Shown here piece by piece: positions 42,797-51,756 of a stretch of DNA of 64,000 bases. Both the position numbers and the translations under genes were made by a program. The notes below the pieces were generated by a model. The model made no database searches and was not told the origin of the DNA. It saw only the letters and a program-made list of their open reading frames with translations. Origin of the DNA: Photobacterium sanctipauli (GTDB lineage: Bacteria; Pseudomonadota; Gammaproteobacteria; Enterobacterales; Vibrionaceae). Position 1 is the first letter of the stretch, and each line of letters opens with the position of its first letter. The stretch lies in NCBI RefSeq assembly GCF_003026495.1, contig NZ_PYMA01000022.1, positions 1 to 64,000 on the forward strand, in the 5' to 3' direction.

Positions 42797-44599
42797 TCAA
42801 TCCCTGATTTGGTAGTGGTATCCCAGCCACTCTTTAAACTTTTTGACGACATGCAGGCTGTGGCGGAGCAGGTCGCGGTCGGTACGGTTGAGCCGTCCGA
42901 CGTCGAGGTGTTGTTGCAAGCCGCCGGCCGGGTGGTCGAGCTGTTGGCGCAAGCGTAATTTGATGAATAGCTTCAAGGCCTCGCTCAGGTTGGAGGCGGT
43001 GCTGGACTCTAGCACCTTGTGCTCGACCAATTGCGCCAGCCGCTCGAAGGTGTTGTTGGGCTCTATGCCGTGCTCGAGCGCCAAGGCACGGGTGCCGTGG
43101 ACAATCGGGAAAATCCCCCCCTGCTTGATATCCAGCCCATCCTTGTTCGCCTTGAGCTTGCCGAATAAGGTCAACGGGACGCTAAAGCGCAATACGGGGC
43201 GGGTGAAGGTGGTAAGCAACAGCTCCTGCGAAGCCATTTGCTGGTGCAGCCGTTGCTTGATAGGGGATAGCAGTGCCTTGTTACCGGCAATGGCATGGCT
43301 GTCGGCCAAAATGGCCAAATCCATCATGTCGTTATCATTGCCGCGGCCGGTGATGCCATCGACAGTTTGTAACCACTCACTTTGGCTCTTGACCCATTTC
43401 GGGTTGTTGACCATGACATTGCCCGGGCAAAGCGGGTAGCCCAGTTGATGCAGGGTTTCGATGAGGGTTGCCATCGTGGCGGCCAGTGCTGGCCATTCGA
43501 CGCCGTCTTCGAGGATCAGGGCATTGTCCTGATCGCTCTTGAGAATTTGCTCGCCGCGCCCCTCGGAGCCCATCACCACCAAGCAGCAGTGGTTCTGCAT
43601 CACTTGCGGTACGGTAAGCTGGAAGGCCTTTTCGATGATTTGCTCGTTAACCGTGGCGATAAGCTCCATCACAAAGCGGGTGTGGATACCGTTGTTAAAG
43701 AGCGTCTCGACCAAGCGGGCCTGGCTGCCGGCGGCAAGGGCGAGCTCTTCTATCGAGTTGGCGCGGGCAATACGCAGCGTTAGCACATGCGAGTGGGTGG
43801 AGAACAGGCTCAAGACCTGGGTCAGGTCGAGCATGCCGACAATCTCGCCGTCATCCAATACCGAGACCCGCTTTACCTTGCTGCGGGTCATCGCGAGCAT
43901 GGCGTTGAACAGGTAATCCCCTTTATCGACGCTGATCACCGGGGCCGTAGCCACATCGCCAATAGGGACCGATTTGGGCAAATCATCAAAGATCAGGGCG
44001 TGAAGCAAGTTGGTGCGGGTGACAATACCGTAGGGCTGGCCGTCGCCGGCTTCAACCAGGGCGGCATCCATCCCCATTTTTTTGAGTTGCCTGGTGGCTT
44101 CATCCAGCGTGGTTTGTCGCGCTAATACCAAGCAAGGCTGGATGCTGTCGTCGTCAACCTTGGTCAGGATAAACTCGGCAAGGTTTTGCTGGCGCTGGGC
44201 CTCTTCGAGCAATTGCTGGCGGCGGGCCAGGTTGCTATCAAAGTAGGCCGCGAACTGGCCGTTGCCTTGGTACAGCGAGAGAAAGACATCCTTGGGTAAC
44301 AAATAGCACAGGGTATCTTCCAGCGCGGTGTAGTTATGGCGGCATTGGTGTTCCAGTTGGGCGCGTACATCAAACATGTCGTCCGCGGTGTAATGGGCGA
44401 ACACCTCCCCGCCATCGGGGGCACTTTCTTCGACACTGCCCTTGATGATGATATGCAGCTGCTCGCTTGGTTGGTTGGCTTCAAGCAAGGTTTCGCCCTG
44501 GCGAAAATAGGCAACGTCCAGTGCGTTTATCAAGGTGTGCTGCTGCTCTGGTGTCAGGCGGTCAAAGGGCGGCAGTGTAATATCGAAAGTCTCGGACAT
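42797..44599 (-). CDS. cNMP-binding/CBS/DUF294 nucleotidyltransferase-like protein
   Basis: A 600-residue regulator-like protein. An N-terminal cyclic-nucleotide-binding domain (about 12-125) is followed by two CBS domains (about 150-272), then the DUF294 GlnD-like nucleotidyltransferase domain with GSEGRGEQILKSDQDNAL near 344-361. That domain keeps the GS-x-D-x-D-type active site. A helical DUF294_C domain (about 455-595) ends the protein. No membrane segment is seen. It may sense cNMP or adenylates and nucleotidylate a partner. The partner is unknown. It is paired with an exonuclease gene next to acs. Confidence 0.85.
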   Translation of the reverse strand: MSETFDITLPPFDRLTPEQQHTLINALDVAYFRQGETLLEANQPSEQLHIIIKGSVEESAPDGGEVFAHYTADDMFDVRAQLEHQCRHNYTALEDTLCYLLPKDVFLSLYQGNGQFAAYFDSNLARRQQLLEEAQRQQNLAEFILTKVDDDSIQPCLVLARQTTLDEATRQLKKMGMDAALVEAGDGQPYGIVTRTNLLHALIFDDLPKSVPIGDVATAPVISVDKGDYLFNAMLAMTRSKVKRVSVLDDGEIVGMLDLTQVLSLFSTHSHVLTLRIARANSIEELALAAGSQARLVETLFNNGIHTRFVMELIATVNEQIIEKAFQLTVPQVMQNHCCLVVMGSEGRGEQILKSDQDNALILEDGVEWPALAATMATLIETLHQLGYPLCPGNVMVNNPKWVKSQSEWLQTVDGITGRGNDNDMMDLAILADSHAIAGNKALLSPIKQRLHQQMASQELLLTTFTRPVLRFSVPLTLFGKLKANKDGLDIKQGGIFPIVHGTRALALEHGIEPNNTFERLAQLVEHKVLESSTASNLSEALKLFIKLRLRQQLDHPAGGLQQHLDVGRLNRTDRDLLRHSLHVVKKFKEWLGYHYQIRD

Positions 44600-44736
44600 G
44601 ATGATCTCCCGCGGCAGTTTAAGGGACTCCCATCGCTACAGTGTCTGCTGGTTAGTGCCAAAGCTCCAGACGACTTTAGTCTATGTCGGCGATCCCAGAA
44701 GATAAAAAGGGGAACTGCGCTCCCAGCATTATTTCG

Positions 44737-44765
44737 TTGGGGGAATAGGTGGATATAGGCATAAT
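44737..44765 (+). promoter_or_regulatory. Candidate promoter of the hcaT-like gene
   Basis: TTGGGG (44737-44742), a 17-bp spacer and CATAAT (44760-44765) lie 36 nt before the start, in the divergent gap with the DUF294 gene. Confidence 0.4.
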
Positions 44766-44801
44766 AGGCGCCACTCTCATTTCTCTACAGTAGGACAAGG
44801 C

Positions 44802-45968
44802 ATGGTTCGCAGCAGCCCCTACGGATGGACATCGCAATATCTGTTCGGTTTTTTCTTTAATTACGGTGTATACCTGCCGTTTTGGGCACTTTGGTTTGCC
44901 CACTTGGATGTCAGCGCCTCCAATATCGGTTTGTTGCTTGGGTTGGGGCTGGGGGTTCGCTGTATCGCGAACTTGGTGATCACACCACGTATTCACAAGG
45001 TGGAGCACCTGATCCCGGCCTTGCGTTGGTTCGGGGTGGCTGCCCTTATCAGCTGTATTGCCTATATCTATTGCGGTGGCAGCTTGTGGGCATTGGCAGT
45101 GATGACGGTGGTGTACAACGCCATGGTGGGGCCAATCGTGCCACTGTCCGATGCTTTGGCAAACTATTACTCCAAGGGCGATCACTTAGACTATGGTCGT
45201 ACCCGACTGTGGGGGTCGATTGCCTTTATTGCCGGTTCAACTGTCGTCGGCTTATTGGCAGCCAAATATAGCCCGGCGGTGATCCCGTGGGTTGCCGCCG
45301 CGGGCTTGGTGGCTATGCTGTTGTTTTCGATGCGTACCCCAACGGTTTTGCCTGCCTCTGAGCCTAATAGTCATAACCAGCCGCGCCCTGCGTTGATGGC
45401 AATGCTGCGCAACCCGGAAGTGATCCGCTTCCTGACCATTATTGCCTTGCTGCAAGGTAGCCATGCTGCCTATTACAGCTTCAGTGCGATTTACTGGAAG
45501 GAAGTTGGTTACAGCGAGGATGTGATTGGCTACCTGTGGAGCTTCAGTGTGGTGGCCGAAGTGGCGATTTTTGCCTTGAGCAAGCGCTTGTTCGCGGGTT
45601 GGAGTGTCGCTGGTATGTTCCGCCTGGCCGCGGTTGGCGTGTTGATCCGTTGGGGGATCACGGCCAGCATGACGGAGCTGCCAATGTTGGTGGCCTCTCA
45701 GGCGCTGCATGGTATTACTTTCGCAGGGGCGCACCTGGCAACCATCCGCTATATCCAGCAGGCGCAGAGCAACCAGATGGTGGCACTGCAGGCGCTGTAT
45801 AATGCCTTGCCGATGGGCGCATTCATGGCGCTGGTCACGGCATTGAGCGGCTGGTTGTATGGCCTTTGGGGCGCCAATATCTTCTGGTTGATGGCTTTGA
45901 TGGGCGTGCCGGCCCTGTTGATGAAAATCGATGTCACGCCACGCCGAAGCATTGTTAGGCATAACTAA
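44802..45968 (+). CDS. MFS transporter, HcaT/phenylpropionate-permease family
   Basis: A 388-residue inner-membrane protein with about 12 hydrophobic segments. Blocks such as FFFNYGVYLPFWALWF near 17-32, PLSDALANYY near 110 and DYGRTRLWGSIAFI near 127 match E. coli HcaT along the full length. Family members are H+ symporters for aromatic acids, but substrate assignment is uncertain here because no hca catabolic genes are in the window. AGGACAAGG precedes the ATG. It lies between DUF294 (divergent) and crbS (same strand, 116-nt gap). Confidence 0.85.
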   Translation: MVRSSPYGWTSQYLFGFFFNYGVYLPFWALWFAHLDVSASNIGLLLGLGLGVRCIANLVITPRIHKVEHLIPALRWFGVAALISCIAYIYCGGSLWALAVMTVVYNAMVGPIVPLSDALANYYSKGDHLDYGRTRLWGSIAFIAGSTVVGLLAAKYSPAVIPWVAAAGLVAMLLFSMRTPTVLPASEPNSHNQPRPALMAMLRNPEVIRFLTIIALLQGSHAAYYSFSAIYWKEVGYSEDVIGYLWSFSVVAEVAIFALSKRLFAGWSVAGMFRLAAVGVLIRWGITASMTELPMLVASQALHGITFAGAHLATIRYIQQAQSNQMVALQALYNALPMGAFMALVTALSGWLYGLWGANIFWLMALMGVPALLMKIDVTPRRSIVRHN

Positions 45969-46084
45969 TTGAAAAACTGGCTGCGACCGCTTGCGGTGGC
46001 AGCCAGAACTGTGATCCCGCGGATTGGTGAGCGCCAGTAGTTTCGTTACACTGCTGCATACAAAGCATTAATCAGGGATTAACA

Positions 46085-49000
46085 ATGGCACAAGGATGGA
46101 TAGTGGTGCCGGTTTCGCTGGTCTACCTCGGCTTGCTGTTTCTTATCGCATGGTATGGCGACAAGAAACCGAAGTGGATGGCGGGTTGGCGGCCGTGGAT
46201 ATATAGCCTTTCAATTGCAGTGTACTGCACCTCTTGGACCTTTTATGGCACCGTCGGACAGGCGAGCCGGGATATTTGGTCTTTTCTACCTATCTATGTT
46301 GCCCCGATCATTGTCTTCACCCTCGGTTGGCGCATTCTTGCCAGACTTATTCTGATCGCCAAGCGCGAGCATATTACCTCTATTGCCGACTTTATTGCCG
46401 CACGTTACGGTAAATCCCAAGGCTTGGCGGTCATGGTCACCCTGATCGCGGTGGCGGGGATCTTGCCCTATATCGCGCTACAGCTTCGCGGTATTACGAT
46501 GGGGTTGGAGCAACTTGCCCCCGATCTTGGTCGCAGTGGCGCAAGCGATGGCGAGGCGGTTGACATTGCCTGGTTGGTCACGCTGGCACTGGCCGCGTTT
46601 ACCGTGTTGTTCGGTACCCGCCATATCGATACCACCGAGCACCATCGCGGCATGATGATGGCGGTGGCGTTCGAGTCCCTGGTTAAACTGGCGGCGTTCC
46701 TGGTGGTGGGGGTGTTTGCGGTGAGCTTGCTGGTGGAGGTGCCCAGCCTTGGTGCTGTCAGCAAAGAGCTGATGCAACCTGCCGTGCCTAACACCGGCAG
46801 CTTATTAATCCATACCTTGCTGACTATGGCGGCGATCATTTGTTTGCCACGCCAGTTCCATACCATCGTGGTGGAAAATAGCCGGGCGCAGGATCTGCAT
46901 AAGGCCCGCTGGGTCTTCCCGCTGTATTTGGTGTTGATGGGAATTTTCGTGGTGCCGTTGGCACTGGCGGGCCAGGCGCTATTGCCCCAGGTGGCAGCCG
47001 ATACCTATGTGATTAACCTGCCCCTGTTGCAAGGTGCCGATAGCATCGCGTTGCTCGCCTTTGTCGGCGGTACCTCTGCCGCTAGCGGCATGGTGATTGT
47101 GTCCACTATCGCATTGGCAATCATGGTTTCCAATGATTTGGTGCTGCCTTTGTTGTTGCGCCGCCTGCGGGTGTCGGGGCGTAACTTCAGTGCTTTTTCG
47201 GGGATCTTGCTCAATATTCGCCGTGGCTTGATATTACTGCTGTTGCTTGCGGCGTGGGGCTTTTACCAAGTGTTGGGTAATATCCCTTCGCTGTCGGCCA
47301 TCGGCCTGTTGTCGTTTGCGGCCATCGCCCAATTTGCGCCAGCGTTGCTGGGCGGGATTTACTGGCGGACCGGTAACCGCAAGGGGGTCTATGCCGGGTT
47401 GCTGGGTGGGGTGAGTATTTGGGGCATCACCATGATGGGGCAGACCAACATGCTGGCCGGCACGGCAGACACCAACTTCTTGTTGTGGTTGTTGGCGCCG
47501 CCGTCATGGCCGGTGCTCAAGGAGCTGACCTCGGTTGACTGGGGCATGCTGCTGAGCTTGGTGATCAACGTATCCTTGTATGTGGCCGTCTCTGTGATGA
47601 CCCGGTCAACCCTGACCGAACGCTTGCAAGCGGCTTCGTTTGTCGGGGCCCCGTTGCCGGAAACCGAGGACGCAAGCCTCTACCAAACCCGGGTTACCGT
47701 GGCCGAGCTCGAAATGCTAGCCGCCCGCTTTGTGGGCCGCAAGCGGGTTCGTAACGCCTTTAGCCAATATGCTGAGCAGCAGTATCAAATTCTCGACCCT
47801 CAGCAACAGGCGCCTGCCAGCCTGATCCGCCATACCGAGCGGGTACTGGCCGGGGTGTTTGGGGCTTCGTCTGCTAGGTTGGTACTTACTTCGGCGTTGC
47901 AGGGCAGAAATATGCAGCTTGAAGAGGTGGCGACGATTGTTGATGAGGCCTCCGAGTTGTTTGATTTCAGCCGAGGCTTGTTGCAAGGGGCCATCGAGCA
48001 CATTAGCCAGGGCATTGCCGTGGTGGACAAGCAACTCCGGCTGGTGGCGTGGAACCAGCGGTATCTCGAACTCTTCACCTTCCCGCAAGGGTTGATCCAG
48101 GTTGGGCGGCCGATTGCCGATGTGATCCGGCATAATGCCGAGCTGGGGTTATGCGGGCCGGGCGATCCCGAGTTTCACGTGGCCAAAAGGGTCGAGCACT
48201 TGCAGCGCGGCACCGCCCACACTTCCTCGCGGATCAGGCCGGACGGCCAGGTGATTGAAGTGCAGGGCAACCCGATGCCCGGCGGCGGGTTTGTGATGAG
48301 CTTTACCGACATTACAGAATTCCGCAATGCCGAGCAGGCGCTCAAGGAAGCCAACGAAAATTTGGAAGAGCGGGTGAAGCTGCGCACCAGCGAGCTGGAG
48401 CAGCTCAACCGCCAACTGGTGAGCGCGACCCAGCAAGCGGAGCAGCAAGCGCATTCAAAAGGGCGCTTCTTGGCTGCGGTAAGCCATGATTTAATGCAGC
48501 CGCTCAACGCGGCAAGGCTGTTTTCCTCGTCGCTTTCAGAGGTCGCCCAAGATCAGGAAAGTGCCAAGCTGGCCCGCCATATCGAAAGTGCCCTTGGGGC
48601 GGCGGAAGATTTGATTGGTGATTTGCTCGATGTGTCGCGGTTGGAGGCCGGCAAGCTGCAAGTGAACGTGCATGCCTTTAAGGTTAGCGAGGTGCTCGGG
48701 ACATTGAGTGCCGAATTTGGTGCCTTGGCCCGCCAGCAGGGGATCACCTTCGAGGTGGTCAATAGCGATGCGGTCATTGTCTCTGATCCGAAATTGCTGC
48801 GCCGGGCATTGCAAAACTTCCTCACCAATGCGTTTCGCTATAACCCCCACGGCAAGGTGGTACTGGGTACCCGCCGCCGTGGTGGCCAACTACACATTGA
48901 AGTGTGGGATAACGGGCCGGGGATCCCCGAATCGAAGCAGGCCCATATTTTCGATGAATTTACCCGTATCGAACGGAGCGGGCTCGATCATGGCCTGGGG

Positions 49001-49558
49001 CTTGGCCTGGCGATAGCCAAAGGCATCAGCCGGGTGCTTGAACATGACTTGAAACTGCGCTCATGGCCGGATCAGGGGACGGTATTTGGCTTGGCGGTTC
49101 AGCGGGGTGTGCTAATCAAGCCGGCAGCTGCCGCGAAGGGGGCAGAGGGCAAAGCGGCCGCGCCGCTGGCGGGGTTGAAAGTGCTGTGCGTGGATAACGA
49201 ACAAGACATTTTGTTGGGCATGGAAACCCTGCTTTCCCGCTGGGGCTGTGAAATCCGCCTGGCGGAGTCTGTTGCCTGTGCCATGAAGCAGCTCGATGAT
49301 GGCTGGAAGCCGGACTTTGTGCTGAGCGACTACCATTTGGCCAATGAGCAAACCGGCTTGCAGGTGTTGCAGCAGTGTAGCTTGCGGCTGGGCAAAACCT
49401 TCAGGGGGGCGGTGATCAGTGCCGACCGTACCGACGAAACCCGCCAGATGATCACCGGGCATGGTTTTGCGTTCATCAGTAAGCCGGTCAAACCGTTGAA
49501 GCTGAGGGCGCTGTTAAACCAGCATAATCAGAGTAAGGCCCCGGAAAGCAAGGTGTAG
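46085..49558 (+). CDS. crbS: Hybrid sensor histidine kinase CrbS with SSS transporter domain
   Basis: Acetate-switch sensor. The N-terminal half (residues about 1-530) is a sodium/solute-symporter-like membrane domain with about 13 segments. A linker and PAS-like domain follow (about 635-755), then a short coiled coil, a HisKA domain with phospho-acceptor His801 (AAVSHDLMQPLN) and a HATPase_c domain (NFLTNAFRYNP, DNGPGIPE). A C-terminal receiver domain carries Asp1082 (VLSDYHL). The 1157 residues match the family. Its partner CrbR is at 59156. The start has AGGGA upstream. It is followed by a long hairpin and convergent flhA. Confidence 0.9.
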   Translation: MAQGWIVVPVSLVYLGLLFLIAWYGDKKPKWMAGWRPWIYSLSIAVYCTSWTFYGTVGQASRDIWSFLPIYVAPIIVFTLGWRILARLILIAKREHITSIADFIAARYGKSQGLAVMVTLIAVAGILPYIALQLRGITMGLEQLAPDLGRSGASDGEAVDIAWLVTLALAAFTVLFGTRHIDTTEHHRGMMMAVAFESLVKLAAFLVVGVFAVSLLVEVPSLGAVSKELMQPAVPNTGSLLIHTLLTMAAIICLPRQFHTIVVENSRAQDLHKARWVFPLYLVLMGIFVVPLALAGQALLPQVAADTYVINLPLLQGADSIALLAFVGGTSAASGMVIVSTIALAIMVSNDLVLPLLLRRLRVSGRNFSAFSGILLNIRRGLILLLLLAAWGFYQVLGNIPSLSAIGLLSFAAIAQFAPALLGGIYWRTGNRKGVYAGLLGGVSIWGITMMGQTNMLAGTADTNFLLWLLAPPSWPVLKELTSVDWGMLLSLVINVSLYVAVSVMTRSTLTERLQAASFVGAPLPETEDASLYQTRVTVAELEMLAARFVGRKRVRNAFSQYAEQQYQILDPQQQAPASLIRHTERVLAGVFGASSARLVLTSALQGRNMQLEEVATIVDEASELFDFSRGLLQGAIEHISQGIAVVDKQLRLVAWNQRYLELFTFPQGLIQVGRPIADVIRHNAELGLCGPGDPEFHVAKRVEHLQRGTAHTSSRIRPDGQVIEVQGNPMPGGGFVMSFTDITEFRNAEQALKEANENLEERVKLRTSELEQLNRQLVSATQQAEQQAHSKGRFLAAVSHDLMQPLNAARLFSSSLSEVAQDQESAKLARHIESALGAAEDLIGDLLDVSRLEAGKLQVNVHAFKVSEVLGTLSAEFGALARQQGITFEVVNSDAVIVSDPKLLRRALQNFLTNAFRYNPHGKVVLGTRRRGGQLHIEVWDNGPGIPESKQAHIFDEFTRIERSGLDHGLGLGLAIAKGISRVLEHDLKLRSWPDQGTVFGLAVQRGVLIKPAAAAKGAEGKAAAPLAGLKVLCVDNEQDILLGMETLLSRWGCEIRLAESVACAMKQLDDGWKPDFVLSDYHLANEQTGLQVLQQCSLRLGKTFRGAVISADRTDETRQMITGHGFAFISKPVKPLKLRALLNQHNQSKAPESKV

Positions 49559-49584
49559 GCAACCTTGGTTGTGAACCTGAATAC

Positions 49585-49614
49585 ACCAACGGGCTGCCGA
49601 AGCAGCCCGTTGGT
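49585..49614. terminator. Symmetric hairpin between crbS and flhA
   Basis: A perfect 13-bp stem (49585-49597 with 49602-49614) closes a CGAA/TTCG loop. Neither side has a T tract, so it is terminator-like only by strength and by position between convergent genes. Confidence 0.5.
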
Positions 49615-49638
49615 CGTTGGGGTTCAAGTGTGGCTGAA

Positions 49639-51741
49639 CTAGCCGAGGTGGCCGACCACGGAAACACTGCGGTCGTCCGGGATCTCGTTGAAAGACAAGA
49701 CATTCAGGCCTCGGGCGCACACCCGGGCATAACGGGACAGCAGCGGCCTTAGTTGCGGCATCACGAGCAAGACAGCCGGATGGCCATTTAGGCGCAGGTT
49801 ATCCAAGGCTTCCGGCAAGCTGCGCTGCAGCTTTTCAATCACGCCCGGCTCAAGGGTGAAGCCGTCCAGTTGGACGTGCCCGCCAGCCTGGGCTTGGTTC
49901 AGGGCACCGATCAGAATGTTTTCCAGCTCCGGCGAAAGGGTGATCGCCGGCACATCCGGACGGGTACCAATCAGGCCGTTGAGGATCACCCGGCGCAGGA
50001 CGCAGCGAATGTCGGCAGCCAGCAGGATTGGGTCTTTGGATAACTCGGCAGACTCAACCAGCGAGTTGGCGATGGTGACAATATCGGTTAGCGGGACGCC
50101 GTCGATAGTCAGTTGCCTAAATACCCGAAGCAGCTGTTGGTTGCTGAGCTTCTGCTGCAAGTCGTCGGCGAGTTTGCTGTTGAGCGTTGCCAAGCGCTCA
50201 AGCAGTCCGTTGACTTCTTCTGGGCTGAGAATATCTTCGATATAGTCGTTAATCACCTTGCTGACATGGGTGGAAATGATGGTTGAGTGATCCACCACGG
50301 TATAGCCCAAGTTCACTGCTTTGTCTTTGTCGGCAGCCGATATCCACACTGCTTCCATGCCGTAGGCCGGGTCCTTGGTCAGGATACCGTCGACATTGCC
50401 GAATACCTGTCCCGGGTTGATGGCCAGTAGCTTATCGATTTCGACTTCGGCGCTCACCACCTGCGCGCCCCTCACCGAAATTTGGTACTGGTTGGCTTCC
50501 AGCGCCAAGTCGTCGCGAATATGGATTTGCGGGATGACAAAACCGCGTTGCTCGGTCAGGGTTTTGCGAATACCCAAGAGGCGGGTGAGCAATTCAGCTC
50601 CTTGGCGCCGGTCAATCAAGCTGACCAGCCGATAGCCGACGCTGAGGTTCATCGCGTGGACCATTGGAATGTCGCCGGTGATCAGCTCTTTGCTTTCCGG
50701 CTGGGTGTTTTCCTCGACAATTTCCTCGGCGCGCACCAAGTCTTCGTTGCTGACTTCGGGCTCGCCCAATTTTGTCATCCGCCAACCGGCATAGCCCATT
50801 ACCAAGCTGAAGCTGAGGAAGGCCAAATGCGGCATACCAGGGATCAGGCCAAGGATCAGCATGATACCAGCGACAACGAACAAGACCGTAGGTGAAGCCA
50901 ACACTTGCTTGGTGATTTGATCCGACAGGTTGTTGCTGTCGGCCACGCGGGTAACAATGATGGCCGCCGAGGTCGCCAAGAGTAGCGACGGGATCTGGGC
51001 AACCAAGCCGTCACCGATGGTGAGCAGGGCAAAGGTCTGGAAGGCGTCGGCGAAGCTCAGCCCGTGCTGGAATACACCGATACTGATACCACCGACAATG
51101 TTGATAAACAGGATCAGCATACCGGCAATGGCATCACCGCGGACGAACTTGGAAGCACCGTCCATCGAGCCGTAGAAGTCGGCTTCCTTGGCGACTTCCT
51201 CGCGGCGGTGCTTGGCACCGTTGTGGTCGATAATGCCCGCATTGAGGTCGGCATCGATCGCCATCTGCTTGCCCGGCATGGCATCCAGCGTAAAGCGGGC
51301 GCTGACTTCGGAAATGCGCTCGCCACCCTTGGTCACCACCACGAAGTTGATGATCATCAGGATGACGAAGATAACCATACCCACGACATAGTTACCGCCA
51401 ATCACCACATCACCGAAGGCTTGGATCACCTTACCGGCGGCATCGCCGCCTTGGTGGCCTTCCAGCAGCACCACTCGGGTTGAGGCCACGTTCAGTGCCA
51501 GTCGGAGCAAGGTCGCGACCAGCAAGATGCTCGGGAAGACGGAAAAGTCCAACGGCCGTTGGCTGTATACGCTGACCAACATCACCAGCAGGGCCAGTAC
51601 GATGTTGAAGGTGAACAGCATATCCAGCAACAAAGGCGGGATCGGCAAAATAACCATGGCCAAGATGGTCATGAGCAGCAGTGGGATGCCTAACTGCCCC
51701 TTGGCGAGGAGCTGCATCGTTGAAGCAAGTTTTTGTTTCAT
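49639..51741 (-). CDS. lfhA: Flagellar export-gate protein FlhA, lateral type
   Basis: Largest membrane component of the flagellar type III export gate. The N-terminal part (about 1-330) has eight hydrophobic segments and the FHIPEP-type loop with RLALNVASTRVVLL and GGERISEVSARFTLDAMPGKQMAIDADL (in parts). The C-terminal cytoplasmic domain (about 350-700) includes RVSVIRDN-like IHIRDDLALEANQYQI. The 700 residues are full length with no stop or frameshift. ATG at 51741 was chosen over an upstream TTG. The lateral (Flag-2) assignment rests on its link to lafU. No other export genes are here. Confidence 0.88.
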   Translation of the reverse strand: MKQKLASTMQLLAKGQLGIPLLLMTILAMVILPIPPLLLDMLFTFNIVLALLVMLVSVYSQRPLDFSVFPSILLVATLLRLALNVASTRVVLLEGHQGGDAAGKVIQAFGDVVIGGNYVVGMVIFVILMIINFVVVTKGGERISEVSARFTLDAMPGKQMAIDADLNAGIIDHNGAKHRREEVAKEADFYGSMDGASKFVRGDAIAGMLILFINIVGGISIGVFQHGLSFADAFQTFALLTIGDGLVAQIPSLLLATSAAIIVTRVADSNNLSDQITKQVLASPTVLFVVAGIMLILGLIPGMPHLAFLSFSLVMGYAGWRMTKLGEPEVSNEDLVRAEEIVEENTQPESKELITGDIPMVHAMNLSVGYRLVSLIDRRQGAELLTRLLGIRKTLTEQRGFVIPQIHIRDDLALEANQYQISVRGAQVVSAEVEIDKLLAINPGQVFGNVDGILTKDPAYGMEAVWISAADKDKAVNLGYTVVDHSTIISTHVSKVINDYIEDILSPEEVNGLLERLATLNSKLADDLQQKLSNQQLLRVFRQLTIDGVPLTDIVTIANSLVESAELSKDPILLAADIRCVLRRVILNGLIGTRPDVPAITLSPELENILIGALNQAQAGGHVQLDGFTLEPGVIEKLQRSLPEALDNLRLNGHPAVLLVMPQLRPLLSRYARVCARGLNVLSFNEIPDDRSVSVVGHLG

Positions 51742-51756
51742 GGCACTCAATTTTCG

